Shown: positions 10,446-18,608, numbered from the stretch's first letter. The stretch: 64,000 nt of DNA from MGBC114844 sp910585855 (GCA_965646165.1 CBFFYP010000012.1:1-64000), one strand, 5' to 3'. Translations and numbers: made by a program. Notes: a model not told the origin generated them from the sequence alone.

Positions 10446-10735
10446 CTTGTGCAATCAGACAACTCTAGTGTTAGTTCCACCCCTACCCCAGAACAATTTA
10501 AAAATGATTTTTTCTCTGGATTTGAAATACGATCGGCACGTTCAGCTTGTTCTCCTGCCATTCGAATCGTATTAACCGCAATCGCTTTCTCGTTCCGAAG
10601 GCAGATACAGCCGTACCCGGCTTCCGCTTTCTGGCATACAGTAATAACCCTTTGAATCCAATGCATACGAAAAAACCAATCCCTTCCATCTTCTTTTGTA
10701 TAATAAGGGTTTCCCTGATCGATATCTAAATACAT
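10440..10735 (-). pseudogene. VgrG spike fragment (OB-fold/needle start) abutting the Rhs fragment
   Basis: Read with two one-base corrections this gives MYLDIDQGNPYYTKEDGRDW, then YALDSKGYYCMPESGSRVRL followed by YLPSERESD, then AVNTIRMAGEQAERADRISN. That matches the OB-fold and beta-needle start of the VgrG proteins at 32228..33622 (WYCMPEVGDQVRLVFPDQKE, SSIHMGDNKERKNPDEKSW) and 27516..30773. The first break lies in a T6 run (coding strand). The fragment ends near 10445 where Rhs sequence begins, so a spike gene and an Rhs effector were joined here by deletion. Confidence 0.65.
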
Positions 10736-10784
10736 CCTTAACCAAAAAATCTCTTTCTTAACCTCTAAATTTTAACCCATACTT

Positions 10785-11357
10785 TTATACTTCAAAATCA
10801 TTCACTTCCACCTCAATATCCCATAAATCTATCTTCCCTACCTTATTATTTATAAATTTTGCCTGAAACTTAGAATATCCTCCATTTATATCCTCAAAAT
10901 GACAAGAACCTACTTCTGTTCCACAAAATTCGATAGAATTAATCTCACAATTTTCAAATGTACTATTATGAATATCTACATCCGCAACAATCTCTATTTC
11001 TTCCATTTCTGTACAAATAAAATTTATTTCCTCCACTTTTGACTTCTTGTGAGAAAAATTCATATGAAAATTTTTCACAAGACATTCCATAAAATCACTT
11101 TGACTTATATAAAATTGAGCATTTTCTTTTGACATATTTAAATTTACAAAATGACATTTTTTAAACCTGCTATTTTCAATTTTTATTACTTTTACCATGC
11201 AATCGAAAAACTGAACATCTATCCATTCACAATCTTTTATACTTAACACCTCAATTATTTTATCTTTTATAACAACATGACTTAAATAAAGTTCTTTCAA
11301 TTCCAAGATATTATTTGTTAGCATTTGAGCGAATTCTTTTTCTTCTATTTTTTTCAT
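10785..11357 (-). CDS. Pentapeptide-like / right-handed beta-helix protein, pair 1 member B
   Basis: The sequence is a ladder of short strands in which a hydrophobic or aromatic residue recurs every few positions and Cys/Asn/Glu/Asp sit at turns (NSRFKKCHFVNLNM, SDFMECLVKNF, NSTFENCEINSIEFCG, SCHFEDINGG). This is the pattern of degenerate pentapeptide repeats, which fold as a beta-helix. I prefer the start at 11357 (MKKIEEKEFAQML) over the more upstream ATG at 11384, because a perfect GGAGGTG lies 6 bases before it and this leaves 4 bp after the upstream gene. Function unknown. Some pentapeptide proteins mimic DNA, but nothing here proves that. Confidence 0.65.
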   Translation of the reverse strand: MKKIEEKEFAQMLTNNILELKELYLSHVVIKDKIIEVLSIKDCEWIDVQFFDCMVKVIKIENSRFKKCHFVNLNMSKENAQFYISQSDFMECLVKNFHMNFSHKKSKVEEINFICTEMEEIEIVADVDIHNSTFENCEINSIEFCGTEVGSCHFEDINGGYSKFQAKFINNKVGKIDLWDIEVEVNDFEV

Positions 11358-11361
11358 CTTT

Positions 11362-11946
11362 TCACCTCCAATTACAAAATTCATCCATATAAAATCTACA
11401 ATTCTGCATTTTAATATTTTTTATTTCATTATTCGAAAATCCTGCCCTTATTTTTAAATTCCTTATCTCCAATTTTTCTAAAATATTATCATCTATCTCA
11501 TTTACTCTTATATCATTATTTTCTAATGTACACTTTACAAAATTACACTGCCCAATGCATACATTCACATAAAACTCCATATTACTTAATCTCGTTTCAT
11601 AAAAACTTGTCCGTACTATATCAGATTCTTCCCCAATTGCCTCTATTTTTAGATCATGAATAAAACAAGAAGAAAAAGTACAATTAGTGAGATCAAACAC
11701 ATGTTCATTATCCTTAATCTGTATCCCTAAAAATTCACAATGAGAAAAACTACAATTTTCGAATTTAAATTGAGCAAAACTACAATTTTCAAATACTATA
11801 TGTTCAAAACTACAATTATTTATAGAAACAGAAGAACAAATCCTTTTATTTTTTATAAAAATATTCTTTAAACAAATATCACTGATTATAATTTCATTTT
11901 CATTTTCTAACATTTTATAAAACTCTTCTTCCTTTATTTCTTTCAT
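11362..11946 (-). CDS. Pentapeptide-like beta-helix protein, pair 1 member A
   Basis: This is the clearest repeat ladder in the family: NNCSFEHIVFENCSFAQFKF continues as ENCSFSHCEFLG, with F or I at the centre of each rung. It begins MKEIKEEEFYKMLENE, matching MIEVTEKEFYRMLDQ of pair 2 member A and KKIEEKEFAQML of member B, so all four proteins share an N-terminal cap. It is translationally linked to member B. Confidence 0.68.
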   Translation of the reverse strand: MKEIKEEEFYKMLENENEIIISDICLKNIFIKNKRICSSVSINNCSFEHIVFENCSFAQFKFENCSFSHCEFLGIQIKDNEHVFDLTNCTFSSCFIHDLKIEAIGEESDIVRTSFYETRLSNMEFYVNVCIGQCNFVKCTLENNDIRVNEIDDNILEKLEIRNLKIRAGFSNNEIKNIKMQNCRFYMDEFCNWR

Positions 11947-11959
11947 CTTTATACCTCAT

Positions 11960-12190
11960 TTTCACTCCTTTTTTGTCATTTGATTTCTTGCTTTATCATA
12001 GGTATACATAGTGGTTCGGCAAATTCCAGATTTTTTATCTTCCTGTATGTCTTTTACCAATTATATCTTTCTTCATACTCTTTTCTTTAAATCAATTGTC
12101 CTGCTACATCATAGGTCGATTCGACTACTCGACTACAATTCGCTTGGCATTTTTTCCGAATTTGTTAAGCCTGCAAAACAAATAAAATAT
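11960..12190 (-). pseudogene. Rhs repeat debris between the two pentapeptide-like pairs
   Basis: No open gene, but the minus strand reads CRTTMYTYDKARNQ near 12000 and STYDVAGQLI near 12100. Both are YD-repeat signatures in short, stop-ridden pieces. The rest of the gap is low-complexity AT-rich sequence. Confidence 0.5.
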
Positions 12191-12241
12191 AACTTGATAA
12201 ATCCTATAAAATAGGCAGCCTAAAAATTAAAAATGTCCACT

Positions 12242-12823
12242 TTATGAAACACAATTCAAATCTTTCACTTCAAGTCGTTTCATTTTTATCAAACAATAAC
12301 TCATATCAACTTCCTTTACTTGATTTCTAATAAATTCTCCCTGAAACCGACTCTTCCACCCTTCTATTTTATAAAAAATACTTTCTTTCACTTGATCCCC
12401 CTGAAACTCCATCCGATTTCCCTTATAACACTCAAACCGACTTTTTTCTATTTCTATATGTGTCGAAAAATAAATCTTATCAAATTTTGTGTTTTGAAAT
12501 AGGACTTCTATCCATTTTGACTTTCCCTGAAACGCTTCTAGATAAAACTCGTTTATCTCACAATTCTGAAATTGGCTTTTTCGTATTTCTATCCTTGCAT
12601 CTTCTCTATCTAATTTTACATCTATAAACTTACATTGTTCCAACACACTATTTTCTATCCATATTTTATGAATCTTACAATGTTCCATTTCTATATTTTC
12701 TAATTTACAATCATAAATTTTTAATATCTCAATTTCTTTATTCTGAATTTTTATATTCTTTTTCTCCACTCCAGAAAGTATCTTCTCTGTTTCTATTACA
12801 TTTTGATTCCTTTCTCGTTTCAT
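12242..12823 (-). CDS. Pentapeptide-like beta-helix protein, pair 2 member B
   Basis: The same ladder as its neighbours (YDCKLENIEMEHCKIHKIWI, NSVLEQCKFIDVKL, KSQFQNCEINEFYLEAF, NTKFDKIYFS, KSRFECYKGNRMEFQGDQV). It aligns with 10785..11357 over its length, for instance WIEVLFQNTKFDKIYFSTHI against VEEINFICTEMEEIEIVADV. The start is uncertain: the frame opens at 12874, but MKRERNQNVIE at 12823 has an AAAGGA site 9 bases upstream and avoids the overlap with the preceding gene. Confidence 0.62.
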   Translation of the reverse strand: MKRERNQNVIETEKILSGVEKKNIKIQNKEIEILKIYDCKLENIEMEHCKIHKIWIENSVLEQCKFIDVKLDREDARIEIRKSQFQNCEINEFYLEAFQGKSKWIEVLFQNTKFDKIYFSTHIEIEKSRFECYKGNRMEFQGDQVKESIFYKIEGWKSRFQGEFIRNQVKEVDMSYCLIKMKRLEVKDLNCVS

Positions 12824-12851
12824 TTCCAACATCCTTTCTTCTCGCTGTCCT

Positions 12852-13496
12852 CTAATATTTACTGAAATGAACAATATCCAAAACGCTCTCTATCATTTCT
12901 GTATTTTTTATGATATTATCTGAAAACTGTGCCTGAATTTTAGAATCTTTTATGATCATTTTTTCGAATAAATTATCAAATATCTCATTTACAATAATTT
13001 CTGCTCTTTCTAATTCACATTCTTTCAAACTACACGCTGCTAATGCTATATCTATCCCAAAATAAATTTTCTCAAATTTCGTTTGATAAAATTTTGTTCC
13101 CCCCATATCCGACTGCATCTGAAACGCTTCTATTGTAATATCTTCAAATCTACAATTTAAAAAATTACTATCTCGTATATCCATAAGAATATCTTCTTCT
13201 ACGAACGCCTGATCAATCTGTAAATTCTTAAAATAACAATTAATAAAAGTACAATCTCTTATGTACAAATCATAAATAAAAAAATCATCAAATACAACAT
13301 TTTCAAATACACAATGAGAGAAACATAATTGATTGATTCTTCTATTCTGTATTCTAGCATCTTTCATATTTATTTCATGCCATTCATTTAATTCTGGATC
13401 AAATCTTTGCGCTTCTGCTTCCTCTTCATCCCATTCGGGATCTTCTTCTAATTGATCTAACATTCTATAAAATTCTTTCTCTGTAACCTCTATCAT
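12852..13496 (-). CDS. Pentapeptide-like beta-helix protein, pair 2 member A
   Basis: It starts MIEVTEKEFYRMLDQ and then has an acidic insert (EEDPEWDEEEAEAQRFDPEL) absent from the other three. The ladder follows (FSHCVFENVVFDDFFIYDL, RDCTFINCYFKNL, DSNFLNCRFEDITIEAFQM). It is the paralogue of 11362..11946: both read SDMGGTKFYQTKFEKIYF / SDIVRTSFYETRLSNMEF. Each A gene is followed by a B gene, so a two-gene cassette has been duplicated. Confidence 0.66.
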   Translation of the reverse strand: MIEVTEKEFYRMLDQLEEDPEWDEEEAEAQRFDPELNEWHEINMKDARIQNRRINQLCFSHCVFENVVFDDFFIYDLYIRDCTFINCYFKNLQIDQAFVEEDILMDIRDSNFLNCRFEDITIEAFQMQSDMGGTKFYQTKFEKIYFGIDIALAACSLKECELERAEIIVNEIFDNLFEKMIIKDSKIQAQFSDNIIKNTEMIESVLDIVHFSKY

Positions 13497-13694
13497 GTCA
13501 TATTCCTTCTTGTATAATTTTCATTATTTTCTATTTCGTGATGTAAGGATGTAAGAACCTGATTAATATCCAAATATATGCTAATTTTACAGCAAATTTT
13601 TTGCCAAATAACAATAATTTTTCACCATAATTACGAAATAAAAGTTTTTCAATTACAATGAAAAAGATACATATAAGAAAATATTAATCAAGCT

Positions 13695-14075
13695 CTAAGA
13701 AAAATACAAAACAAACTCTTCTAATAAATTAATATCTTTATCATTCAAAATAGCTTTTAATTTATCCTTTTCTAAAACCACTAAATATCCAATTGATAAT
13801 ACTAATATTTTCATAATTTCCAATCTTATTTTTAAAATCTCGTAAGTATAATATACTTCATATTCTTTTTCTACAATGGAATCTTCTACTGAATCAATAT
13901 ACCATCCAGAATCTCCTTTTTCACTTTTACTTCTTCTTTCTAAATAAAGAGTTTCCAAATCGTATCTGTTATATATTTTCTCCAACCATTTTGCTTCCAT
14001 CCTTCTTCTGTAAGAGATACAGGTTCTCCTAAAATAGGATCGTTTACCTTTTTGCAAGTTTTGACCACCTATTCT
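13695..14075 (-). pseudogene. Fusion relic: 5' end of the two-repeat gene joined to an unrelated tail
   Basis: From 14075 the strand reads VVKTCKKVNDPILGEPVSLT, EEGWKQNGWRKYITDTIW, nearly identical to the start of 4622..5698, but it then stops. The remaining part (13695..13960) is open in another frame and encodes a short helical tail ending DKDINLLEEFVLYF. It is therefore a deletion joint within repeat block copy 2. Confidence 0.5.
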
Positions 14076-14645
14076 CCCTCCTGTTCTTATCCATCTTCAT
14101 CCATCCATTGAACGGAACTTCCTTCTTCTTCCTAATTTTAATCTTATTTATCACTATCTTTCAATATCCATTTTGCCTTGTATCCCACTCGTTCTAAGCA
14201 TGTTTCCAATCCTCTTAATAATTGATAAATTTTTTTCCTAAACTCTAAATCATATCCTAACAATTTTTTTGAAAAAATACAAATTGCCTCTTCATTATAA
14301 CTACTCAATAACATATTTAAATAGCCTTCTGTTTCTGTTTCATTATAATCTATAATGTAAAAAAGACCATCCAGTAATTTCTGAAATCCAATTTCTAATC
14401 CATATCTATTAATCGTCCAATAGGTCATTCTCCTTATTTTTACATATTGATGAGGTTCTAATTGCTCAAACTCTTTTGCAAAAATTTTACACAACTCGGT
14501 AATATCTTCTAATAAAAAATATACTTTTCCTTCACTTGCCAGCTCATAGATCTCTTCAAATCTTTCAAAAGACTCTTCATCAAAATGATGTGCCACATAA
14601 TCTACCTCACTTGCTCTTATAAGCATACACATTTTATTTTCTCCT
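13965..14645. repeat. Direct repeat block, copy 2 (partner at 5590..6270)
   Basis: Same content and orientation as copy 1. Here the 162-aa gene is intact but the two-repeat gene is truncated; copy 1 shows the reverse pattern. The blocks bracket the VgrG/Rhs debris, both helical paralogues and the two pentapeptide pairs. Confidence 0.72.
14144..14632 (-). CDS. Hypothetical protein (162 aa), immunity-like
   Basis: Family not recognised. It is a small soluble acidic protein starting MCMLIRASEVDYVAHHFDEE and ending in a helical, lysine-rich segment (LLGYDLEFRKKIYQLLRG, YKAKWILKDSDK). A GGAG site precedes ATG 14632. It is the intact version of the truncated copy at 5767..6255. A strong terminator-like hairpin at 14703..14742 separates it from upstream transcription, so it should have its own promoter or be read by read-through. 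Confidence 0.6.
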   Translation of the reverse strand: MCMLIRASEVDYVAHHFDEESFERFEEIYELASEGKVYFLLEDITELCKIFAKEFEQLEPHQYVKIRRMTYWTINRYGLEIGFQKLLDGLFYIIDYNETETEGYLNMLLSSYNEEAICIFSKKLLGYDLEFRKKIYQLLRGLETCLERVGYKAKWILKDSDK

Positions 14646-14702
14646 TTCTAAAAAATTAATTAATAGGTAAAAGCTTTTTGCTCCTTTATGTAAAAAAATA
14701 AA

Positions 14703-14742
14703 ATAAAAAAACCTGCCGTTTCAAAAAAAGAATATCGACAGG
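14703..14742 (-). terminator. Rho-independent terminator, minus strand
   Basis: On the minus strand a seven-base stem CCTGTCG / CGGCAGG (one G-U pair) encloses an A/T-rich loop and is followed directly by a run of seven T. It would stop minus-strand transcripts coming from the 15-kb region. Confidence 0.7.
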
Positions 14743-14759
14743 GATACTTTATTTCCTAT

Positions 14760-15338
14760 TTTCCTTTAAAACGTTTTCTTCTTACATTGTACCTTTCCTG
14801 AAATTTCTAACTCAATTTCAAACAACAGTAATCAATTGGTTTATGTAATCACCTCCACACTTTTCTTTATTTCTGTGTAACTCTTTCTTTTCCCGGAATC
14901 TGCTCTACACTGAGACAAATTCCGGTTTTTATAAAAACCCCTACTTCCCACAAATTTACTTTCTATTTTTCTATTTCAATCTTAAAAATTCCATAAAATT
15001 GTTTTCTAAAACTATTTCACTTATCTAAAACGCAGATAGGAATTTAAATTCCATATCTCTTTAATCAAACACCACAGAAAAAATCTAATTTATACTACCA
15101 ATAAATTTAAGTTATCTATCGTTACATTTAGCATATAAATAAATTCAATAAAAAACAAGGGTACTTTCAGAAAAATTATTTCAATTAAAACTTTTCCAAA
15201 AATGCCCTTGTTTTCCTATATAAATAATATATGATAAAAATAGTTTTATTAATTAGCAAATTGAAATTTAAGAAATTAATCAATTTTATTTGCTTGTCTT
15301 ATTAACCTAATCACTTAAAGCGAAAGGAGATTTTCGAT
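14760..15338. other. Gene-free stretch upstream of the peptide gene
   Basis: I see no credible coding region in about 580 bp. It contains an inverted repeat ACAAGGG (15155..15161) / CCCTTGT (15205..15211). On the minus strand the second arm is followed by a T-rich run, so it could end transcripts that cross the peptide gene antisense from the regulator genes. The remaining sequence is AT-rich and presumably holds the plus-strand promoter; I cannot pick a convincing -35/-10 pair. Confidence 0.45.
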
Positions 15339-15503
15339 ATGAAAAATATTTTAAAAAAACCATGTTTAACAGTTATGCTTACAGCTTGTCTTTTATTTAC
15401 TTTTATATCTGTTCCAATCAAAGCAGATGAACCAAAGCCAGCAATAGACTCATCCGAAGACAGTGGTATTACACCGCTTTTTGACTATTATTTTAATGAA
15501 TAA
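15339..15503 (+). CDS. Secreted propeptide, candidate quorum-sensing pheromone (54 aa)
   Basis: This small gene has a perfect AAAGGAGA site (15323..15330) eight bases before ATG 15339. The product is a classic exported propeptide: MKNILKKP, a hydrophobic core (TVMLTACLLFTFISV), a signal-peptidase-like site after PIKA, and a short acidic mature part (DEPKPAIDSSEDSG) ending in ITPLFDYYFNE. It stops 11 bp before the stop codon of the convergent HTH-TPR regulator (15515..16420). In RRNPP systems (PlcR/PapR, Rgg/SHP, ComR/XIP) a secreted peptide gene lies right beside its receptor, and the mature pheromone comes from the C-terminus. By that logic the last 7-10 residues are the candidate signal. 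Confidence 0.72.
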   Translation: MKNILKKPCLTVMLTACLLFTFISVPIKADEPKPAIDSSEDSGITPLFDYYFNE

Positions 15504-15514
15504 TTTTATCAATA

Positions 15515-16420
15515 TTATTTTTTAATTTGATTAATATGTTTTTTAATATGTTCACTAATCTTATTGTTCCCACATAATTTAGCGATATAGTAAGCCTGTT
15601 GAAATAATAATTGACAGGCTTCTTTGTCTTCTCCACGCAACTCTTTCCCATATGCTATATTATAAATAATATTAGGCAACATACCAATTCGATTCATTCT
15701 TTCACATAATAGTGTAGCCTGTTCAGCAATCTCTATTGACTCCTGTATTCTTCCCATTCTTCCTAATGTCTGTGCCAAATTAGACAATACTAACGCTTCA
15801 CTAACCGCCCGTTCTTCCTGATCTACCTTTATTTCTTTAAAATATTTTTCTAACTGCTGCAGTAAAGCCAATCCTTCTTCATAGTTTTCTTCCTCCGCAT
15901 AAGTAATTGCTATATTACAAAGTAAACGAACTTCATATCGACTAAAAATTCCCTTTGGTATTATTCCTTCCTGATAATTTGGAATCGTACAACGCAGTGC
16001 TTCTATTAATTGAATCCTTCTAGTTTTTGAATCAATCCTTCCCAAGCGATAATCAATTAAAGCATGAAGCCGCTTTACAAATTGTTGATTTACTTTATCT
16101 TCCAAATCCAATTTTTCCTCAAATTCTGCTAAATATAGTTCGGCTTTTTCATACTCAGTATTGGTAATTAAATTTTCTAATACTTCCCATTCCAAATACA
16201 CTTCTACATCACTGCAGTGAACAAACAAAGAATATGAATCACTATTTTTTCCTAAACGCTTCATAAAAGCTGCTGTATTTGATCTGCTTGGCATCTGTTT
16301 TCCAACTTCAATACGTCTTAATGTTCGGTCATCACAGATTCCTTCGCAGAATTGTCCTCTTGTTATATGTTTCCCCTCTCTCGTTCGGCGGATTACTTCA
16401 CTAATCGGATAGATACCCAT
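15515..16420 (-). CDS. HTH-TPR transcriptional regulator, RRNPP-like (301 aa)
   Basis: The N-terminus is an XRE-type helix-turn-helix (residues ~6-60: ISEVIRRTREGKHITRGQFC, DDRTLRRIEVGKQMPS). The rest is a helical TPR array with repeated Y-EEGLALLQQLEKYFK, A-TLGRMGRIQESIEIAEQA and ACQLLFQQAYYIAKLCGN motifs. This is the layout of peptide-sensing Rgg/PlcR/PrgX-like regulators. Its 3' end faces the peptide gene at 11 bp, and its start overlaps the end of the next regulator by 20 bp, so the two regulators are co-transcribed. A role in controlling the adjacent toxin/immunity locus is inference. Confidence 0.8.
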   Translation of the reverse strand: MGIYPISEVIRRTREGKHITRGQFCEGICDDRTLRRIEVGKQMPSRSNTAAFMKRLGKNSDSYSLFVHCSDVEVYLEWEVLENLITNTEYEKAELYLAEFEEKLDLEDKVNQQFVKRLHALIDYRLGRIDSKTRRIQLIEALRCTIPNYQEGIIPKGIFSRYEVRLLCNIAITYAEEENYEEGLALLQQLEKYFKEIKVDQEERAVSEALVLSNLAQTLGRMGRIQESIEIAEQATLLCERMNRIGMLPNIIYNIAYGKELRGEDKEACQLLFQQAYYIAKLCGNNKISEHIKKHINQIKK

Positions 16421-17357
16421 CTTTCGCTTCCCCCTTTAAATATTCCTGTATCTCTTGTGCCAGTTCCATTTTTCCAAAACTGCTGCATACATAATATGCA
16501 AACCGATAACTTTGTATTAATTCTGATTTCTCCACTTTCCCATATTGATATAGTTGTTTTATACACTTTGCCTTCCAATACAATAATTCACAGCAAAAAT
16601 TCAGATTCAGTGTATCAGAAGCGGTTTGAATTCCTTTCTCACATAATTCTGCCCCTTTTCTCGCCATCTTACAAGCCAATATATAAGGAACAATTCTAGA
16701 TATCACATAAGTATAAGGTTCTGCTATTTGTCTTTTATTCACTTTCCTATTTTCCAAATAATGTAGCAACTGCTCCCAGATCGGATAGGCACTTTCTCTT
16801 TCTTGTAATCTTTCATAAACATCGGCAAGCATACAAAAAAGTTCTATTTCCTCAAATCCAAGTAAAGAAATTCCTGTTTCTTCCCATCCAGTTACAGTCA
16901 AAGAAATCGCTTCTTTTATCAATAAAACCGCTTCCTCGTATTTTTCCTCCTCTATCATAAAAAATGCTTTCTCCTTCATCAGGAATTGCTCTTGTAAATG
17001 ATCTCGCTGTTTACTTCTAGTTTCTGCTTCATATTGTTCTAACATATTCTTCATTTGTATCAAATCTTTTTGTTTTTTTAATTCCTGAATTTCTATTCTT
17101 CTCTCATACCAATCAAATTCCTTATCACTGCAATAACTTTCAAACTCACAAATCTTCCATCCTAAACGTCCTAATAACCTTTGCGCAAGTAAAATACTCA
17201 ATGCTCTTTCATTATTTTCAATTCTAGATAAGGTTGACATTGAACAAAGTCCCCGTGACAAGCACCCCAAACTAATCTGCTGTTTTTCTCTAAGATATCT
17301 TATCATCTCCCCTATACTCCAAGATTTTCTTTTTATAGTTTGTTCTTCTCGGTTCAT
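16401..17357 (-). CDS. HTH-TPR transcriptional regulator, RRNPP-like (318 aa)
   Basis: Residues ~14-70 form the XRE helix-turn-helix typical of PlcR-type proteins (SIGEMIRYLREKQQISLGCL, SRGLCSMSTLSRIENNERA). TPR-like helices follow (MKEKAFFMIEEEKYEEAVLL-like repeat, LADVYERLQERESAYPIWEQ, KGIQTASDTLNLNFCCELLY). It is a divergent paralogue of the following gene and presumably dimerises through the TPR part. No second peptide gene was found beside it; either it shares the ligand of the neighbour or it works with it as a partner. Confidence 0.78.
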   Translation of the reverse strand: MNREEQTIKRKSWSIGEMIRYLREKQQISLGCLSRGLCSMSTLSRIENNERALSILLAQRLLGRLGWKICEFESYCSDKEFDWYERRIEIQELKKQKDLIQMKNMLEQYEAETRSKQRDHLQEQFLMKEKAFFMIEEEKYEEAVLLIKEAISLTVTGWEETGISLLGFEEIELFCMLADVYERLQERESAYPIWEQLLHYLENRKVNKRQIAEPYTYVISRIVPYILACKMARKGAELCEKGIQTASDTLNLNFCCELLYWKAKCIKQLYQYGKVEKSELIQSYRFAYYVCSSFGKMELAQEIQEYLKGEAKDGYLSD

Positions 17358-17479
17358 ATATCCTGCTGATCAAAATATAGACTGCCTATATTTTAATACT
17401 GTGCTTCTCCTTTCTTTTTTGAACGTTTTTTCTCTCTTCGTATTCCTCCAAAAAAAATAACACTATTTTCTTTTTATCG

Positions 17480-17666
17480 CTACATTCCAAACAGATCAGC
17501 GTGTGTACCTGTGCGGTAAAGAAAAAGCTCCATTTCGCTCTGGCGGTAAAGCGGCAGGTATACGGAGCATATCAATTATTTGCTAAAGCTTTCCCATCTG
17601 GCAGCGGCGTTTCTCGCAAGTTTTAAAATCTTTCTTAAATTTTGTAGAGTACCTGATTTCAAGCAT
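17480..17666 (-). pseudogene. YafQ/RelE-type toxin relic
   Basis: From ATG 17666 the minus strand reads MLEIRYSTKFKKDFKTCEKR, QMGKL, stop, then QIIDMLRIPAALPPERNGA. This is the start of a YafQ-family mRNA interferase, which has F-KD-K...LP...HAL-G. It carries in-frame stops and lacks the catalytic C-terminal part, so it is dead. The base composition is visibly richer in G+C than its surroundings, pointing to transfer. Confidence 0.65.
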
Positions 17667-17669
17667 TTT

Positions 17670-17879
17670 TCAATCCTCCGCTAACTCGGCAAAGAACTGT
17701 TCTGTCGTGCCGCTAAACCTATGACCGCCGCCGCTGTCCAATTCAGCAAAGGCTTCCCGTGTATCGACATTCGGCATTTCGTCCGGGACTGCTGCCCCCT
17801 GTAGATACGAAATAACATAAAACAAACGACTCTCCGGTATCTGGTCTATCAAATTTTTTGCAAATTCTCGATTGCTCAT
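17670..17879 (-). CDS. Antitoxin-like protein of a decayed TA pair (69 aa)
   Basis: A small acidic protein (MSNREFAKNLIDQIPESRLF, VISYLQGAAVPDEMPNVDTR) ending in EQFFAELAED. Its stop lies 4 bp from the start of the YafQ-like relic, the normal antitoxin-toxin arrangement. The N-terminal helical half resembles small antitoxins found next to such toxins in Clostridia. As the toxin is broken, it survives as an orphan antitoxin. Codon use is richer in G+C than the flanking genes. Confidence 0.6.
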   Translation of the reverse strand: MSNREFAKNLIDQIPESRLFYVISYLQGAAVPDEMPNVDTREAFAELDSGGGHRFSGTTEQFFAELAED

Positions 17880-18101
17880 AATTCACGCTTCCTTTCATGA
17901 CTATTTTATGCGGTTTTGCACCACCTATCCCTCTTTGCGCTTACTGCTCAATGTAACATTCCTACTGTTTGTTTCTCCTGTTATCCCGTACCATAGTTTC
18001 ATCAATAGCTCTACGGATAAAAGTGTATTTCTGTGAAATCTCCTGACCTCCCTTTCCAACCAGTATAACACAAAATATAGCACTTATCAAATGCAAATTT
18101 C

Positions 18102-18608
18102 TTATTCTATTTCTTCTACTCCAATTCCAACTGCCCCTCTCCTTAAAATACTTTCTACCAAATCCACACGCATAAAAACAAGAGTTTCAAAAGAAGTATT
18201 CACTTCCAAAACAACATGCCTCTCTAATTCTTTCTTTTCCAAAATAATCTCTCTTTTCTGTTTCCCTTCCTCATACCTTTTCTCTTCTGCCTCCATTTTA
18301 TAAAAAAAAGGAAGATAATAGGTCATACCTTGTTTCTTTTTTCTATCATAAAAAATAACTCTGGAAAATTTTATAAATGGATCATAACAACTTATAATAT
18401 CTTTTACCAGCTTGCTTACAAGATAACAAGGAAATATAATTATATCCGTAAATACCGTCTGCATCTGATTTTCTATATAGAATAATAAATGTTTCTGCAT
18501 CTGATAGAACTTTTTTTCCTTTAAAGATTTTCGATCTAAAACACCATACCAGCCTATCGGTACTGGTGCAGTATAATTTTTATCCACTGTTACCAAAAAA
18601 TATTTCAC
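18102..18608 (-). CDS. Hypothetical protein (168 aa), possibly Imm11/DUF1629-like
   Basis: Soluble protein with IGWYGVLDRKSL, FTDIIIFPCYLVSKLVKDII, PFIKFSRVIFYDR and a C-terminal MRVDLVESILRRGAVGIGVE. The order D-x-hydrophobic-P-x-x-LVS, then K-F-x-x-V-x-x-x-D, loosely resembles Imm11 (DUF1629) proteins, but I would not rely on it. It is the last gene of the RsiV-like block and could be an immunity protein or a spike-associated accessory. Confidence 0.45.
   Translation of the reverse strand: MKYFLVTVDKNYTAPVPIGWYGVLDRKSLKEKKFYQMQKHLLFYIENQMQTVFTDIIIFPCYLVSKLVKDIISCYDPFIKFSRVIFYDRKKKQGMTYYLPFFYKMEAEEKRYEEGKQKREIILEKKELERHVVLEVNTSFETLVFMRVDLVESILRRGAVGIGVEEIE

Noticed and set aside
14815..14860. 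Second pheromone-like small gene after the GGAGGTGAT at about 14850 (minus strand)
   Set aside because: The strong ribosome-site-like sequence is followed only by a very short frame without ATG or signal peptide.
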